Positions 22,053-33,582 of a stretch of DNA of 64,000 nt are shown here, piece after piece; position 1 is the first letter of the stretch, and every line of letters begins with the position of its first letter. The position numbers and the translations under genes are program-made. The stretch spans positions 7,825 to 71,824 of the forward strand of contig RWJK01001339.1 in the NCBI GenBank assembly GCA_004335835.1. The letters are read 5' to 3'. This stretch comes from Scenedesmus sp. ARA3. Its lineage: Eukaryota > Chlorophyta > Chlorophyceae > Sphaeropleales > Scenedesmaceae. The notes under the pieces were generated by a model. That model had not been told where the DNA came from. It did no database searches and saw only the letters and a list, made by a program, of their open reading frames with translations.

Positions 22053-25000
22053 ATGCACTCAACGCTCCGTGCGTCGAGGGCGGGATGTGGAGCCTCGTCT
22101 GCTGTTCGGGGCCCAGTGGCAAGCGTGCCTGCAAAATTGGCGCACAGCAAGCGCTTGAGGGGTATGTATGGTGTTTTTAGGTTCTTTTAGTGCCTCGTTA
22201 GCGCTGCTTAGGGTCCCTGCTGACTGTGTCGCCCTGGGTTGTATTGCAGGCTCTGCGCAGGTAGTGAGGGCCGATCCAACAGCCAGCGGTGACGTGGAGC
22301 TGTGGGAACTGCATGAGGAGCTATTGCGAGAGGTGCGGCAGAAATGCATGCTGCTGTGGCTGCAGGGCCCTGCTTCTAGGCGCTGCAGCAGCTCTGTTCA
22401 CTGGGAACCCCCTCGACTCCAGATCGGTCCCGTGATCAGCGTCATAGCAGACGCTGGCAGGCGTTAACATTATTTGCTGTGCTTGCTGCAGATTGAGGAG
22501 CGCAAGCAGCACCAGGCCAGGCTGCTGGACCAGCTGAACAGTATCCAGGTGCCCAGCATAAACACGCCCAGCCCTACCTTCAACAACAATGCGCCACGCA
22601 TGGTGAGAAACATGCGCACTGCAGTATCAGTGCTGGTATGGAGGGTTGTTGTGGCAGCTTCTCCAGTGAGCATGACGTCAACGGTCAGCTGCGGGGTTTC
22701 AGCAGCGATGATGTCGCGCTGCTGTCGCTGCTGCTGCAATGCGATGATGACACACAGGTTGCATGCACTCAGCATGTCATGCATAGCTCAACCCAGCCGA
22801 TTTCCGGCAGCTTGCTGTCAGCCAGCGCACCAGCAGCACCTGCACACGCATGTGTAGCTCCTCCCATCGCCCGCACACGGCAATCCTGCATTCCGCTGCT
22901 GCTCTACTGCTGCAGGCCACCATGGCGCCGCCGCCGCCGCCAGCAGCACCCGCAGCGCCAAGCAGCAGCAGCAGCGGCAGCAGCACCTTCATGCCGCCCA
23001 AGCCGCCAGCGCACAAGCAGCTGGAGCGCCTCAAGCCGGTTGCGCAGCCGCAGCCCTCAGCGCCCCCGCCCTCATTCGCGCAGCAGGTGCTGCAGCCGGT
23101 GAAGCCGCAGCAGCTGATGACGCCGCCGCCAGTGCAGGCACCCCCACCCCGGCCCCAGCAGCCAGTGTACGAGCCGTACCAGCCAGACCAGGGCGCTGAG
23201 GATGCACCGCCAGCCGAGCCGCCTCTGGCGGGTGAGAACGTGATGAACATTGTGATGGTGGGCGCGGAGTGTGCGCCGTGGAGCAAGACGGGGGGGCTGG
23301 GCGACGTGATGGGTGCGCTGCCCAAGGCGTTTGCGCGGCGCGGGCACAGGGTGATGGTGGTGGCGCCGCGCTACGAAATCTACGATGACGCGTGGGAGAC
23401 GGGCATCCGGCGCATCTTCCGGGTCATGAACCAGGACGTGGAGGTGCGCGCGTGAGGGCAAATGATGAGAAACAGCATGCGGGCAGCATGTGGGCTTGCA
23501 GGCGGGCCTGACTCCAGGTGGTGCAGTTTGGCAGATTTATTAACAAATAAGATTATGATGAGCTGGCGCAGAGGGCACCTGCATTTTGCTGCTGTGCCTG
23601 CTGACATGCTGCACACCTGCATCCCTGCAACCTACAACACTGCTGCACACACCCCACATGCCCTCTGCGCCAGCAGGTGCAGCAGCAGCAGGGTAGGCGC
23701 GAGCCAGCCGCAGGCGGAGGCAGCTTGCAATACGCAGCATTGCACGAGCAATGTGGTCTTACAGCTGACGATGCTGCTGCTACTGCTGCTGCCGCCTCTG
23801 CTTGTGCTGCTGCTGCTGCTCACCCCCAGGTGGGCTACTTCCACGCGTTCCTGGACGGCGTTGACTACGTGTTTGTGGACCACCCCAGCTTCCACTTCCG
23901 CGCCAAGGACATCTACGGCGGCGAGCGCCAGGAGATCCAGTTCCGCTGCGCGCTGCTGTGCAAGGCGGCGCTGGAGAGCGTGTGGCACGTGCCCTGCGGC
24001 GGCATCGCTTACGGCGACACCAACACCGTGTTCATCGCCAACGACTGGCACACAGCGCTGCTGCCCGTGTACCTGCAGGTGCGGCCGGGCGCAGCCGTGG
24101 TTTCTGCAATGGCGGAGGTTGCGGCGCTGTTGTGGCACCAGCGCAGCGTCATTGGTTATGCACCAGCAGCAGCAGCGGGCAATGTTTAGCATCCTGCGCT
24201 GCGTATTTTCGTCCTCAACAGCTGCCTCTTGCAAATCTTAAGCTGCATGGCGCCTTTGTGTAGGGTTGTATGGTGTTCTGCCACATGAGGTGCTTGTATG
24301 GTACATTGGCCACAAACTGCTGTCTGACTTGGTGCCATGCTCGCACCCCTCTCCTTGCCCTGCCCTCCCCGCAGGCGCACTACCGCGACTACGAGCAGAT
24401 GAAGTTCTCTCGCGCCGTGTTTGTCATCCACAACATGGCGCACCAGGGCCGCGGGCCCTTCGTGGAGACGGAGCAGCTGGAGCTGCCAGACAACTACAGG
24501 TGCGGGCTGCACAAAGTCTGGCAGCAGCACAGGCAAACACCAGCTGCATGGGTAAATGTGCAGCAGCAGCAGCGGCAGCAGCTGCAGCGGCGGCATGCTA
24601 GCAGGGGCAGCACAGCGGTGCGGGTCTCCTGGCTGCACGAGTACACTAAACCGAGCACTTGTTGTGTCCTGGCCCCCAAGCCGATCATGCAACTGTATGT
24701 ACTGCGTTGCTGCTGCCGGCAGGGAGGTGTTCCGGCTGTACGACCCCATTGGCGGCGAGCACATGAACATCATGAAGGCAGGCCTGCAGTTCAGCCACCG
24801 CATCGTGGCTGTGTCTGAGGGCTACGCCTGGGAGTGCCAGACGCAGGAGGGCGGCTGGGGCCTGGACGCCATCATACGGGAGAACACCTGGAAGCTGCGC
24901 GGCATCGTGAATGGCATCGACTACAAGGAGTGGAGCCCCATGAGCGACCCGCACCTGACCAGCGACGGCTACACACAGTATGACATGGACACGCTTGCAG

Positions 25001-25882
25001 AGGGCAAGCGGCAGTGCAAGGTGCGCAGGGCTTGGATGCCAGGTTTTGGGTGTGAGGTGTTGTGGTGTGGTTGAGCTGGTGGGGCGGAGGTGTAGGTGGC
25101 TGGGTGCGATTGCAGCAGCAGGCAGGCAGGGCTGACAAGCAGGAAGGTGGCTGTGGTTATGGACGCGTGCTAGAGTAGCAGCCCATGCATAGTGTCTACC
25201 GCTCTCCACCCTCTGTTTCGCAGGTTCTCTCCAACGCCTAGTAACACCCTTTCTTCTTCGCCGCTGTTCTCCGCAGATGGCGCTGCAGAAGGAGCTGGGC
25301 CTGCCGGTGGACCCCGACGTGCCCCTGCTGGGCTTCATCGGGCGCCTGGACTACCAGAAGGGCGTGGACCTCATCCGGGACAGCCACGGCTGGCTCATGG
25401 GCCAGGGCGCGCAGCTGGTCATGCTGGGCAGCGGCCGCGCTGACCTGGAGGCAGACCTGAGGTCCATGGAGGCCTCAAACAGGGACAAGACGCGCTCCTG
25501 GGTGGGCTTTAGTGTGAAGATGGCACACCGGATCACTGCGGGCGTGGACATGCTGCTCATGCCGAGTCGGTTTGAGCCCTGCGGTTTGAACCAGCTGTAC
25601 GCGATGGCGTATGGTACCGTGCCGATTGTGCACGCGGTCGGCGGGCTGCGGGATACCGTGACGCCGTTCAATCCGTTTGAGAACAAGGGCACTGGCTGGA
25701 CGTTTGAGCGCGCGGACGCGGAGCAGATGCGCCACGCGGTCGGCAATGCGCTGGAGACGTACCGCAAGTACCGCCCCAGCTACAGGGACCTGCAGCTGCG
25801 CGGCATGGCGCAGGACCTGAGCTGGGACCACGCGGCTGCGCTGTATGAGGAGGTGCTGGTGGCTGCTAAGTTCCAGTGGTGA
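22053..25882 (+). CDS. Soluble starch synthase, GT5 family (SSII-like), plastid, 702 aa
   Basis: Transfers glucose from ADP-glucose to the non-reducing end of alpha-1,4 glucan in the plastid. Exons 22053-22161, 22250-22332, 22492-22602, 22916-23443, 23830-24078, 24375-24499, 24723-25020, 25277-25882; phases close. The leader [20 protein letters not shown] is Ser/Arg/Ala-rich with no acid residues, typical of a transit peptide. A short helical piece and a Pro-rich linker follow. The catalytic core opens with [20 protein letters not shown]; Lys near residue 225 is the ADP-glucose-binding KTGGL. The C-terminal GT-B half shows [15 protein letters not shown], then [20 protein letters not shown] with the catalytic-site Glu, and VGGLRDTV. 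Both glucan synthase halves are complete. The short N-terminal arm without CBM modules argues against SSIII; soluble versus granule-bound is less sure than the family. Confidence 0.95.
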
Positions 25883-28144
25883 TGATTTTTGATGATGATT
25901 ACGCGAGTGCTGCTGCTGCTGCTGTTCGTGCGGTGTTGCCGCTTTGTAGTGGGTTGGTGCGGCTGTGGACCTGCCTGTTGGGCTGTGACCTAATCATGCA
26001 GCGCTTGCAGTTGCTGGCAGGTTGATGGCTGGTGCGGCAGTAAAGTGTGCACGATTGCTGGCTTGAGCTGTGCAATGCTTTCTGGGCGAAACACGGCAAG
26101 CTGCATTCTGGTTGCCATGGGTTGGTGGCAATTGCCTCGTTTTAATTCATTTTGCCTGGGACACCCAGGCTGGAGCTCAGCAACAGAGGTGCAGGCGCTT
26201 GGGCGACGTGGCAATGCTGCACCGTCATGTTGCATTAACAGTACCGTGTGTTTGTGTGTTTGCTGGCCGTCGGATGATGTGCTGTTAGTTGCTAAGGTTG
26301 CGAGCACTTGGCTTGTTTGGCAGCGTTGTGTGTTGCAATTGCAGGCATTCGGTGGCTAAGCCTTCACTTGCTGCTGCCAGTGTTCTTGCGGTGACTTGCG
26401 CAGGAGCTGCGGTGAGTTGAGTTGCCAGAGTCCGGCTGAGTGCTGATCACCAGCTGGGCACTGCTTGTGGCTGCATTACTGTGATTGGCATGCAGTGCAT
26501 GTCTAGCGCTAGGCATGCGAGGGCTGGAGTTGCTCTTGGGTCAGGGCCCGGCAGCTGTGGCTTTTTTGAAATGCATGCCTGCTTTGATGCTGCTCTGTCA
26601 GCTGCTGGGGATGCGCCAGCTAGATTGTGTCGGCGGTGCATTACGCATTGCTGGCCAGCTGGCTACTTTCTTGCCGTCCAATTTTGATCGTGGGGTGTGA
26701 GAGAGATTGGCAGCCGCCTTCCTACTTGCCTGCTGGGGATGACCACAGCAGATGGTGTGCCTGCTGTGTATTGCCACAGCAGATGATGTGAATGTTATGC
26801 CAGGCTGCCCTGATGTGGTTGGGATGAGGGCCAGTCTGGCATGCAAGGCAGGGCATGGATGGATGCGATGACAGGCTGGGACGTGTCGCAGCAGCGTCCG
26901 GCACAGCTCACGTGGACTGTACGAGCAAGGGAAATTTTGCGGGGCTGCGGCCTGTGTTGTACAAAAGCTGACTGCCGCCTTAGATGGTGGCTGGGGTTTG
27001 GGGTTTGAGGTGTGTGCTGCATGGATGCAGCTGGCAGATGCAAGTGCACTGTCAGGTGTGTGGTGTAGCGGGGTGTCGGGTTTTGCACCAGGTTTCAGCG
27101 GTGCCATCACACCATAGCTGTTGTGTGCGGTGGCGAGATTTCCGTGTTGGCGAGTTCTCTTGTGTGCGTGTTGCCTGGCAGTGCGCATGCTTGTGTACGC
27201 TTGTGTTTGGCAGGACCATGACGTTGGAGTGTGGTCAGCATGGGGTGCGATCGTGCAAAGTCACATCTGCCCTCAGTTGGATGGTTCTTTGCAATGTTGT
27301 GAGGGAACACAGCACTGCGTGTGGTGTGGTTTGCACAAATTGTGGCCTGTTGGGACGCTGTGCATCAAGCCACGCCAACTTGCATGGTCTGGCAGGCATG
27401 GGCCGGTCACCAAACTTGATCTTTTTTTGCATCACGGCTCATGTGTGCGATGTTTAGGACAGCTACACAGCGGCAATGTGCTGCATCTCTTGTGCCCTGG
27501 CAGCAATGAACAACAGCGCTGCATCTGCTGCCCTGCCCTGCACGGCTCAGCGGTCAACGCATTGCTGGAGCCTGACAGCCGGCATGGCAGCTACAGCGCT
27601 CAACTGCTAAACAATGAAACTAGGGGGCTGCGCAGCAGACTGTCGTGTGCCCCAATGCTAGGAGTGTGTTCAGCACTGGCAGGGCATGTTGTTGGTTGTG
27701 TTGTCGTAGGTTGAGTGCTGGTAATTTGGACCGCTTCGTGATCGGCATTGCATGGTCATCTTGGCACCATGTCTTGATGGTAACATGCTTCAGGAACATG
27801 ACCGCAGAGCTGGTAGTCGACTACTGGCTGCTGCACTCTTGGGGTGTGCAATGACTCGAATGTTGCGGTACAGCAGCTGTCACAGATCCTGTGCACCATA
27901 CTAAGTATCGTAACGCGCTACACCGCAGCAGCGTATGCCGTGCTAGTAGCAGGGGCGGCGCAGCGTGCTTCCAACAACACATCATCACACCCAGCGAGCT
28001 CAGCAAATGCTGCGCGGTGGCAAGCACAGCAGCGGAGCAACGCAACAACACTGCTGAACAGCACGTCCAGCAGCAAACCACAACCTTATGCTCACAATCA
28101 GCAGCGTCGACAACACCAGCTTCTCCACTGCTCGTGATGATGAA
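25883..28144. other. 2.2 kb convergent gap: long T/G-rich flank of starch synthase, then AHA1-like 3' UTR
   Basis: No supported gene. 25883 to about 27850 is markedly T/G-rich on the plus strand and contains no TGTAA. From about 27880 the strand turns A/C-rich, matching the 3' UTR of the minus-strand AHA1-like gene. Confidence 0.5.
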
Positions 28145-28820
28145 TCACTTTGTCTTCAGCTCTGCGTAGAAGCCAGCCAGCGCTTGCTGCAGTGGCCCCT
28201 TGAGGCCCCTGGCCGCTGCCAAAGCTGCAGCATCAGCTGCTGCGTCACCCGAGGCCTGACTCAGCGTCACTTCCATGTGTGACAAGTCATCCAGCTCATC
28301 GGGTGACACACCAGTCAGCTTGATGCTGCCGCTGCTGCCAGCCGCCGCTGCTGCTGCTGCTGCCGCCGCATCACTGCTGCCGCTGCTGCTGCTCAGGCTC
28401 CATTGCAACTCAATGTCAAACTCGAAGCCGTGGCGCTTCTTACCCCTGATGAACCAGATGTGGGCGTCGCCGCTGGGCACGTTGCAGCCGGTGATGACCG
28501 CGCTGCTGCTGCTGGTGCCCACAAGCGTCTGCTGCAGCTGCTGCTTGGCCCATTCAGTGACATTACGCTCCTCAAATGTGCCAGCCTGCAAGGCGCGATC
28601 ACAAGAAAATGCAATGGCTGGTTGTTTTACTGCCAGCACTGCAAGATAGGGTTTGTTTGGTGCACAGCGAGCAGGTCTGAAAGCAGATGCCCGCAAGTTC
28701 AAAAGTTTCTGCGCTCCGCCACGCAAGAGCTCCCTGGCATGCAGACATGGGATGGGCATGAAGCAGCACAAGCAGCCTGAGCTGCTTCCCAGCCTCAATC
28801 CTGCTGTAGCTGCTGCAAAG

Positions 28821-28862
<42 letters not shown>

Positions 28863-29402
28863 AATGACTGCTGTGTCTAAGCAGCGGCACCTACAGCATT
28901 CCATGCTGATGCGTTGGTCCCTTGCTGCGCAGCTGCCTGCTGCAGCTTGGCTGCTTCTTCCTCAGACAGTTTCTGTATACAGCAACAGCAGCAGCAGCAG
29001 CAACAGCAGCAGTGTCAGGCAGCATCTACAGGTTTTCTGAGTGCAAGCACTCTTTCATTTGACACGCAGTGCAACTGGGGGCTGCGGCCACTTGAAACAA
29101 ACAGCGGCAAGGCTTCAAATTCACACCGCACTGGATGCTGCTGTGCAGCGACTGCAGGATTGCACCAACACCAGCTCACCTTGGGCTCAATTTCTGGATT
29201 GTTTGCAGGCCTGTCGGTGCTTGCCCAGTAGCTATAGCTGATGTCTCCCTGCTTGCCATTGAGCAGCACCGTCAGCACTTGATCAGCAGCAGAGCAGATG
29301 ACTGCTGCATCTTCTGGAAGCAAGACGCAGAAAAGCAAGTACCTTGGCCTTAGCCTGCTCCTCTAGCTTTGACGAGTGAGCTGCATTCGTTGATTCCGAC
29401 AT
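28145..29402 (-). CDS. AHA1 N-domain-only Hsp90 co-chaperone-like protein, 215 aa
   Basis: Related to the N-terminal domain of Aha1, which binds the middle domain of Hsp90 and stimulates its ATPase. Exons in order: 29343-29402, 29180-29248, 28895-28972, 28145-28585, all phase 0. Starts MSESTNAAHSSKLEEQAKAK. Family signs: GDISYSYWAS, a linker KLSEEEAAKLQQ, the junction SAWNAAGTFEERNVTEWAKQ, KRHGFEFDIELQWS (beta strand seen in Aha1_N), and TGVSPDELDDLSHMEVTL. An alanine run interrupts the domain. The C-terminal Bet v 1-like AHSA1 domain is absent: the frame ends about 20 residues after the N-domain helix. It is divergent from the methyltransferase gene, 343 bp away. Confidence 0.85.
28822..28862. 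repeat. Pure (CTG)13 microsatellite
   Basis: Thirteen uninterrupted CTG units on the plus strand (CAG in the transcript), inside the last intron of the AHA1-like gene. The longest uninterrupted triplet run I noticed. Confidence 0.9.
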
Positions 29403-29745
29403 CTCTTGATGCTGATGCACTGTGTTCTGCGTTGTGGCTCTGCAAGGGAGGGTGCCCGTACAGTAGTGCCGCTACTTCTGCGATCTCAGGTGAACGCTAC
29501 GACGGTTGCATGACCGAAACAGTTCAAAATACTCAAGAGTAGTGGACGCAGCTGGCAGTCAAATCAAGTTGCAGGCTCCGTTAACAGCACGGGGCCTGTT
29601 ATGTTATGAGCTGTAACTTGCTGCTTGGCCTGCACTGTAGTCCTGCACTTGTAGTTGCGGCTACGATGAATAATGGATGTTACTGTGCGTTTGCAGGCAG
29701 AGCTAGCCGTGCTGCTACTTTGTGATCTGCAGCGCATCAGATGCC
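29403..29745. promoter_or_regulatory. Shared divergent promoter, AHA1-like gene / N2227 methyltransferase
   Basis: 343 bases between the two start codons, without a coding frame, and the shortest divergent promoter in the window. Confidence 0.5.
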
Positions 29746-32700
29746 ATGTCTGCCCACACCCATAGCCACAACCACAGCCATGACAGAGCACAATCACAGC
29801 ACCAACACCAGCAGCAGCAGCCCCATTGCTGTGAAGAGGAGGATGAGGAGCTACTGGAGAAGCAAGCATTGGGAAGGTAGCTGCACAGCAGACCCATGCA
29901 TTGTGCTCGATATGTGCAGTACACCCTCCATATGCCACCCTGCTGCTTGCAGCAGTGCTGCACACTGGAACGAGTTGAGGCCAAACCTTTACTCGGTGAC
30001 TCACACAAGTCTGCACCACCCTTGGCCCCAGCTTAATTTAACAGCTGCAGCAGCACTATCGTCTCCTCCTAGGTTGGGGGCAATGTGCTGATCCTCCCTC
30101 CTGCTGCGGCTGCCATCCACCCCTGCTGTCGTCCCGGATGCTCCTGCAAGAATAATCTTTTCCTTCCGCAAGTACACCTCGTGCATGGAGCATGAGATCA
30201 GGCGCTGGGAGCACAACTACCGCGCCCTGTCAGCGCACCACCGCGCGCTGCTGGCCCACCTGCCTGCCAAGGCAGCAGCAGCGCGGCGCGCAGTGCAGCA
30301 GAACCAGATGTTCATCAAGGCCCTGCTGATGGACTTTGCAGGACTAGATGAAGAGGATGAGCAGCAGCAGCAGCAGCAGCAGCAGGGCGGGTGTGTAGGT
30401 GCTGGTGCTGCTGGCGGCAGCAGTGATGAGGAGGGTGGTGCTGCTGGTGGTGGTAGTGGCGGTGTGCCTGGTGACTTGGCTGCTGGTGCGCTGAGGTTTG
30501 CCAACCAGATGGAGGCGGAGCAGCAGCAGTGCGGGCCTGCAGATGCAGAAAAGGTGAGGGCTGGGGCTGGGGCGGGACGGTGGTTGGTTGGGTGCGGAGG
30601 CTACTGTCAATGGCTGCAGAGGGAGCGGCTTGGGTGCTGCCGCAGCAGAACAGCAGGTGCCAGGCAGGCAGTGGCATGCAGCAAGCAGGTTGCAAGCTCA
30701 GCTGCTGGTGTCAGCCTAGCCGAGCCATTCAGACAGAGCATGCACACAAGCAACAGCAGCAGGAACAATAACGAAGCCGCTGAACCCAACCTGACTGGCG
30801 CAAGGATTGCTGCTGTTGCCGCCACCATCACTGCCGCTGCTACGCTTGCCCTTGCTGCTGCGGGCCAGGTGCGGTATGTGCTCAAGAACTTGGTGCGCGA
30901 CTGGTCTGCTGAGGGTGCACTGGAGCGGCAGCAGTGCTACGCGCGGCTGGTGGCTGCACTCAAGCAGTGCTTCCAGGGCTGGTGAGGTGGCGCTACATTA
31001 CATAAAGACAAGTGACACAGCTGCTGGCTATGTGTATTTTGAGCACTTGCCATTTGTAGATACAGTGCTGCTCCAGGGGTGCTACTCGTGGGGCAGCAGC
31101 CGTATGGTTTTAGCTGCCTTGCCACAGTCGCATCTGGACCTGCTGCACACTGCTGCATGCCTGCTTGCGTGTATATGCTCACCTGCCTTTTTCCGCTTCA
31201 CTTACCTGCCTGCCTGTCGTCTTGCTGCTGCCTGCCTGCTGGGCAGGTCCCAGCCGCAGCCGCCGCGCGTGCTGCTGCCAGGCGCAGGCCTGGGGCGGCT
31301 GTGTGCAGAGGTTGCTGCAGCAGGCTTTGAAGCGCAGGGCAACGAGTTCTCCTACTTCATGCTGCTGACGGCATCCTTCCTGCTCAACAGCACCAGCTGC
31401 AGCGAGCAGTGGACGGTGCACCCCTGGGTGCACATGACATGTAACAATGTTACTAACGAGGACCAGCTGAGGGCGGTTGGCGTGCCTGATGTGGTGCCAT
31501 CATCGCTGGTGCCGCCTGGCATGCTGTCCATGTGTGCGGGCGACTTTGTGGTGCGCAGCAGCAGACACTCTGTGTCAACAAAACTTGCAGGGCGGCACTT
31601 GCCAAGTGCCTTTCAATCTGCTTGTAACATGGCCCACGTGTGTTTGTTGTGGACGGACGCAGCAGCTCTTGCATAAAGCGTACAAGAACACATTACCAAT
31701 TTCCCTGCAGCGTGGCCGCCAGTTTACCTGCATGACCTGCGTGGACTACTGCTGCTGCTGCAGGAGGTGTACTCGCGGCCCGACATGGCAGGCAGCTTTG
31801 ACGCCGTGGTCACCTGCTTCTTCATTGACACTGCACACAACATCCTGGAGTACCTGGAGGTCATACACAAGTGAGGGGGGGGGGCAGGGAGGCATGCACA
31901 AGCAGGCTGCGGCTGCTGTGGCTGTATCAAGTCATTGCGGGTGTGCTGCGTTCACACCTGGACATGCTGACATACACGTGCGCTGCACGATCATGCCATC
32001 CACCCTTTTGCTGACAGTACAGCTTTGTAACATGTGTTGGAGACCCTGCATCCACAGCTGTTCTTCCTGCACTGCGCAGCGCATGCACCATTGATCCACA
32101 GCATGGCTTGCAACCTCAGCCTAAGCTGCCCGCCCGTGCTGCGCAGGGTGCTGCGGGCTGGCGGCTTCTGGCTGCACATGGGCCCGCTGCTGTGGCACTG
32201 GGCTGACGGCTCGCCCGATGAGCTGAGCGTGGAGCTGAGCCTGGCTGACGTGCAGCAGGCGGCGCTGCTGACAGGCTTCAGGCTGCTCAGCCAGGAGTTT
32301 GTGGACGCAGCATACATCGGTGAGCAAGGATGCATTCTGGCATATGCCTTGACTGGGCTGTGCTGAGTTCATGTATTCTGTTTCAGCAGCCGTCGGAAGT
32401 CAACAGTTGTGGGGGATTTGTTAGGGTGCATTGCGCAGCCTGCAGCCTGCTGCTAGCGGTGCACGTGACGCCTGTGATTATAGCGTAATGAATTGCCATT
32501 TCCCGTGCCATGCCCTGTACCTTATCCTGCAGGATCAGCTGTGTCGTGTCTGGCACCGTGAACTGCCATTTCCCGTCCTGTGTTTCCCGTGCGCTTGCTG
32601 CAGCCAACGTCCGCTCCATGTACAAGACGGTGTACCAAGCGGCCTTCTGGACGATGCAGAAGACGGAGCAGCAGCTGCCGCAGGACCTCAACGAGCTGGT

Positions 32701-32902
32701 GCAGATGCTGGCACTGCAGCGGCAGCAGCAGCAGCAGCAGCAGCAGCAGCCCTCACCTCAAACTGTACCATTGACGGATCCTCGACGTGCAGAGAACCAG
32801 CAGCCTGAGCAGCAGCAGCAGCGACCGGAGCAGCAGCAGCAGCGACCGGAGCAGCAGCAGCAGCAAAAGCAGCAGCAGGGGCAGCCGGATGGCCTGCAGT
32901 AG
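29746..32902 (+). CDS. Carnosine N-methyltransferase family (N2227/UPF0586) protein, 509 aa
   Basis: SAM-dependent N-methyltransferase; the animal member CARNMT1 makes anserine from carnosine and also methylates protein histidines. Algal substrates are unknown. Exons 29746-29876, 30151-30553, 30869-30981, 31247-31550, 31764-31870, 32147-32319, 32604-32902; phases close. The start has a His-rich HTHSHNHSH stretch. Family blocks: RRWEHNYRALSAHHRALLAH, VRYVLKNLVRDWSAEG, the SAM loop LLPGAGLGRL (~224-233), GNEFSYFMLL, HPWVHMTCNN, MLSMCAGDFVEVYS, VVTCFFIDTAHNILEYLE, RAGGFWLHMGPLLWHWAD and MYKTVYQAAFWTMQK. The last 70 residues are Gln repeats of the form QQQQRPE. An Asp/Glu and Gly-rich insert separates the first two blocks. 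Confidence 0.92.
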
Positions 32903-33582
32903 GATGCCCTACAGCAGCTGCTGCGCTGCAGTGAGCAGGGTGCGCAGGGCGCACAGCAATAGCTTTGCAGCTGCGTGGGTGGCACCAGTAGCACTTGCCA
33001 ACCAGCTGGCTGCACGCAGGCAGTGCTGTGTCTTGTCATATGTCGGTCGTGGCTGCTCTGATGGTATGGGCACTGAGCGGTGCTGCACTTAGTGCAGTGG
33101 GACACACCGACTGAGTCACCCACGGCGACTAGCTGTTGACATAATGACAGTACCAGTGTTATCATAACTGCCCGCAGCAACCTCTTTGCACCCTGGCATT
33201 CGCTAGCCTGTTGCTGTGGGCCACGTACACACCTGGCGTGCATTGTTACAGTGGTAACGCTGACAAGTGACATTCACACTTGAAGTCGGCAATCGACTCC
33301 AGACAGTCTGGCATTCAATGCAACACCAAGCAGGACGTCCACAGGTCCACCTGTAGCAGGATGTGCTGGCATGTCGTGACTTGGTGTGTCCAGCGTGCAG
33401 CCAGCAACATGCAATTCTACAGCGGTGGCATGCACCCAATAGGACACACTGCGCAGTATGAAGGCGCAGCCCGCCACAACACCACCCATCCAAGCATGCC
33501 GCATGCAAATGCTGTCAAGGTGCCCTTTCAAGATGCTTCGAGCGGCCCGCTGCGTCACATGTTGTACAATATGAAAGCTACG
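32903..33582. other. Convergent gap between methyltransferase and pseudouridine synthase genes
   Basis: No gene seen. TTACA at 33246-33250 reads TGTAA on the minus strand and would end the pseudouridine synthase transcript 330 bases past its stop. Confidence 0.5.
33246..33250 (-). terminator. TGTAA polyadenylation signal, pseudouridine synthase gene
   Basis: Minus-strand TGTAA in the convergent gap. Confidence 0.45.

Noticed and set aside
23250..25882. Possible bacterial glgA contamination or recent transfer
   Set aside because: The gene has eight introns, a transit-like leader and local codon style; it is a plant-type starch synthase.
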